A stretch of 64,000 nt of DNA from Tolypocladium sp. Sup5 PDA-1 (lineage: Eukaryota; Ascomycota; Sordariomycetes; Hypocreales; Ophiocordycipitaceae). The stretch lies in contig JPHH03000004.1 in assembly GCA_000750105.3 (NCBI GenBank), positions 124,001 to 188,000 on the forward strand, read 5' to 3'. Below, one piece after another: positions 62,409 to 64,000 of the stretch (its first letter is position 1; each line of letters starts with the position of its first letter). The position numbers and the translations under genes are program-made. Below the pieces are notes generated by a model that saw only the letters and a list, made by a program, of their open reading frames with translations, was not told the DNA's origin and did no database searches.

Positions 62409-64000
62409 ATGGACCACCCATCAGGCTCGTGGGGTGCGCAGGCTCCCGCCCCCGAAAAGTCGAGCGAGCTCTATATCCGCGACTATCCCTTCCGATCCAT
62501 CGCCATCGTGTCCTCGTCCCATGCCCTGATCCTGCGGTACAGCTCGTCCGCGAGCGAGGGAGTCCACAATGGCTCGCACACGTCGCTGCACTCGGTGAAG
62601 CCGCGTACCACCGCGGGCGAGTCGCTGGTCGCCAAATGCATGGTGGAATTCTCGCCCATCTCGAAGCGGCTGCTGAAGGACTACCGGCCGCTCGCCCCGC
62701 GACCGATATACGGAACGCTGGGTCTCATTGCTGTCAATGGGGAGGTCTTCCTCTCGGTCATCACCCACGCGGCGAGGACCGCGACGGTACGGCCTGGCGA
62801 AACGGTGGAGCGCATCTCGACTGTGGCTTTCTACTGCCTGAGCAGCGCAGACTATGACGACGTCGTGCCGCTGGAATCGACGGAGCCCGATATGTCGGAT
62901 GCTTCGTCCGTCTACAGCGCGAATTCACCGTACGGCCAGGGCCTGAGTCGGAGAGACGTGCTCATCGAGCACCCGTGCCATGATTTACGCAAGCTGCTCA
63001 GCAACGGATCGTTCTATTACAGTACGGACTTTGACGTGACGAATAGGCTGCAGGACAGGTGAGCCAAGATTCGCAAGTTGAAGTGTAAATGCCTCTCTTG
63101 CTGACACGTCAAGGCCGATCAACTCCAACTCCTTTGATATAGACAACTTTGACGACACGTACCTATGGAACTCCTTCATGATCAGTCCCCTAGTCCAGTT
63201 CCGTTCTCGGCTCATGCCCCATGAACGAGAGGCTCTGGACTCATCACGCATCCTCACTTCTGCCATCCGCGGGTTTTGTAAGACAATGACCCTGCCGCAG
63301 AGCTCTTCTCCCCTCAAGGGATCCAAGAGCGGGATGCCGTCATTTTTGACCCTGATATCGCGACTCTCTTGCAGACGAGCGGGCACTCGGTTCAACTCTC
63401 GAGGAATCGACGACGACGGGCACGTGGCCAACTTTGTTGAAACCGAAACGACGTTTTGGAGTCCGATCGGCACGTTGTTCTCGTATGCCCAAGTACGGGG
63501 CTCGGTTCCGGTGTTTTGGGAACAGGCCGCGGACCTGCTTCCTGGTCGCCAGAAGATCACAGTCACGAGATCGCCGGAGGGTACTCAGCCGACGTTCAAC
63601 AAGCACTTTGAAGACCTCGAGCAAGTCTATGGCGCGGTTCACATCATCAACCTCCTCAGCGAGTCGAAGCCCGCTGAGGTGGAGCTCAGCAACATGTATC
63701 GCAACGGCGTCCGGCATTGTCCGCTGAGTCGCCCCGGCGCGGACGGGTCGTCTGACCATGCGCTGCTACGAGAAACGCACTACGACTTTCATGCGGAGAC
63801 CAAGGGCCCAGCAGGGTACGAGGCTGCGCGGGATATTCGCCGATACATTGAAGATTCAACAGACGGCTTTGCGTATTTCCTTGCTGAGGAGAGCGGCGAC
63901 GGTGCAGAGGGTGGCAACGGCTCCAACGGCACGCGCATGGTCGTCGTGCTGCAGCAGGAGGGCGTCTTCCGCACCAACTGCCTGGACTGCCTTGACCGGA
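62409..64000 (+). CDS. SacI-domain phosphoinositide phosphatase, synaptojanin/Inp5x-like (cut by window end)
   Basis: Exon 1 is 62409-63058. Exon 2 starts at 63114 and is open to the window edge; 512 codons are visible. The N-terminus has LYIRDYPFRSIAIVSSSHAL, KRLLKDYRPLAPRPIYGTLG and FYYSTDFDVTNRLQDR. The SacI core continues with DDTYLWNSFMISPLVQFRSR, the substrate-side text ETETTFWSPIGTLFSYAQVR, GSVPVFWEQAADLLPGRQKI, FNKHFEDLEQVYGAVHIINL and ETHYDFHAETKG. The sequence ends at GVFRTNCLDCLDR, the CX5R catalytic P-loop of SacI enzymes. The text fits the synaptojanin (Inp51-53) type better than ER Sac1. A C-terminal 5-phosphatase domain, which would prove it, lies beyond the window. These enzymes remove phosphates from PI3P, PI4P and PI(3,5)P2 and act in endocytosis and membrane traffic. 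Confidence 0.88.

Noticed and set aside
62039..62857. 272-codon plus-strand frame overlapping the SacI gene
   Set aside because: It runs out of frame through the first exon of a convincing SacI-domain gene.
1..64000. Secondary-metabolite cluster, CRISPR, toxin-antitoxin or viral insertion
   Set aside because: No polyketide or peptide synthase, terpene cyclase, phage-like, viral or repeat-spacer signature was found. The gene content is housekeeping.

Overview
The window is nuclear DNA from a filamentous ascomycete, most likely a Sordariomycete of hypocrealean type (inference). The evidence is: genes interrupted by short introns of about 40-90 nt with GT...AG borders and CTAAC/CTGAC-like branch sites; GC-rich third positions; closely packed convergent and divergent genes separated by kilobase gaps; and filamentous-fungal families (a CYT-4-type mitochondrial RNase II, a Ser/Thr-rich GH17 wall glucanase, a Reg1-type PP1 subunit). 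No bacterial features, CRISPR array, rRNA, tRNA, intact transposon or secondary-metabolite backbone gene was seen.

Layout. 1-16.6 kb is gene-dense: an unknown basic protein running off the left edge (-), SDHAF1/Sdh6 (-), an FAH-fold hydrolase (+), an RBR ubiquitin ligase (+), Dus4 (+), Sec10 (-), Nus1 (+), an AlkB-like dioxygenase (-) and Trm5 (+). 16.6-23.5 kb is a 6.9 kb gene-free gap that ends in the long pyrimidine-rich leader of REG1 (+, 23.5-25.3 kb). 26.6-30.0 kb holds the mitochondrial exoribonuclease CYT-4/Dss1 (-), 32.2-34.0 kb the GH17 wall protein (+), and 36.1-38.5 kb an acidic WD40 protein (-). After another 3.5 kb gap come threonyl-tRNA synthetase (-), Vps71/Swc6 (-), a 105-aa mitochondrial membrane protein (+), protein disulfide isomerase (-), Ade2 (+), an old-yellow-enzyme-type oxidoreductase (-), cytochrome c peroxidase (-), Prp39 (-) and a SacI/synaptojanin-like phosphatase (+) cut by the right edge inside its catalytic motif.

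How the genes fit together. The content is mostly housekeeping: tRNA modification and charging (Dus4, Trm5, ThrRS), secretion and glycosylation (Sec10, Nus1, PDI, GH17), mitochondria (Sdh6, CYT-4, Ccp1, the 105-aa protein), chromatin and splicing (Vps71, Prp39), purine synthesis (Ade2), DNA repair (AlkB) and carbon signalling (Reg1). I see no operon-like or cluster logic and no clear novel system. The most interesting signals are small: a 9-bp motif TACGGAGTA scattered only in intergenic DNA; a Trm5 whose start codon lies in a 6-nt coding micro-exon; a 405-nt intron in the splicing factor Prp39; a replaced acidic residue in the CYT-4 catalytic motif; TGACTCA sites before ThrRS; paired CAGCGTG sites before PDI; and a PIP-box-like N-terminus on the AlkB protein. 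Exon borders were chosen by reading frame, splice consensus and recalled family patterns, with no transcript data. Every complete gene model below has an exon sum divisible by three.
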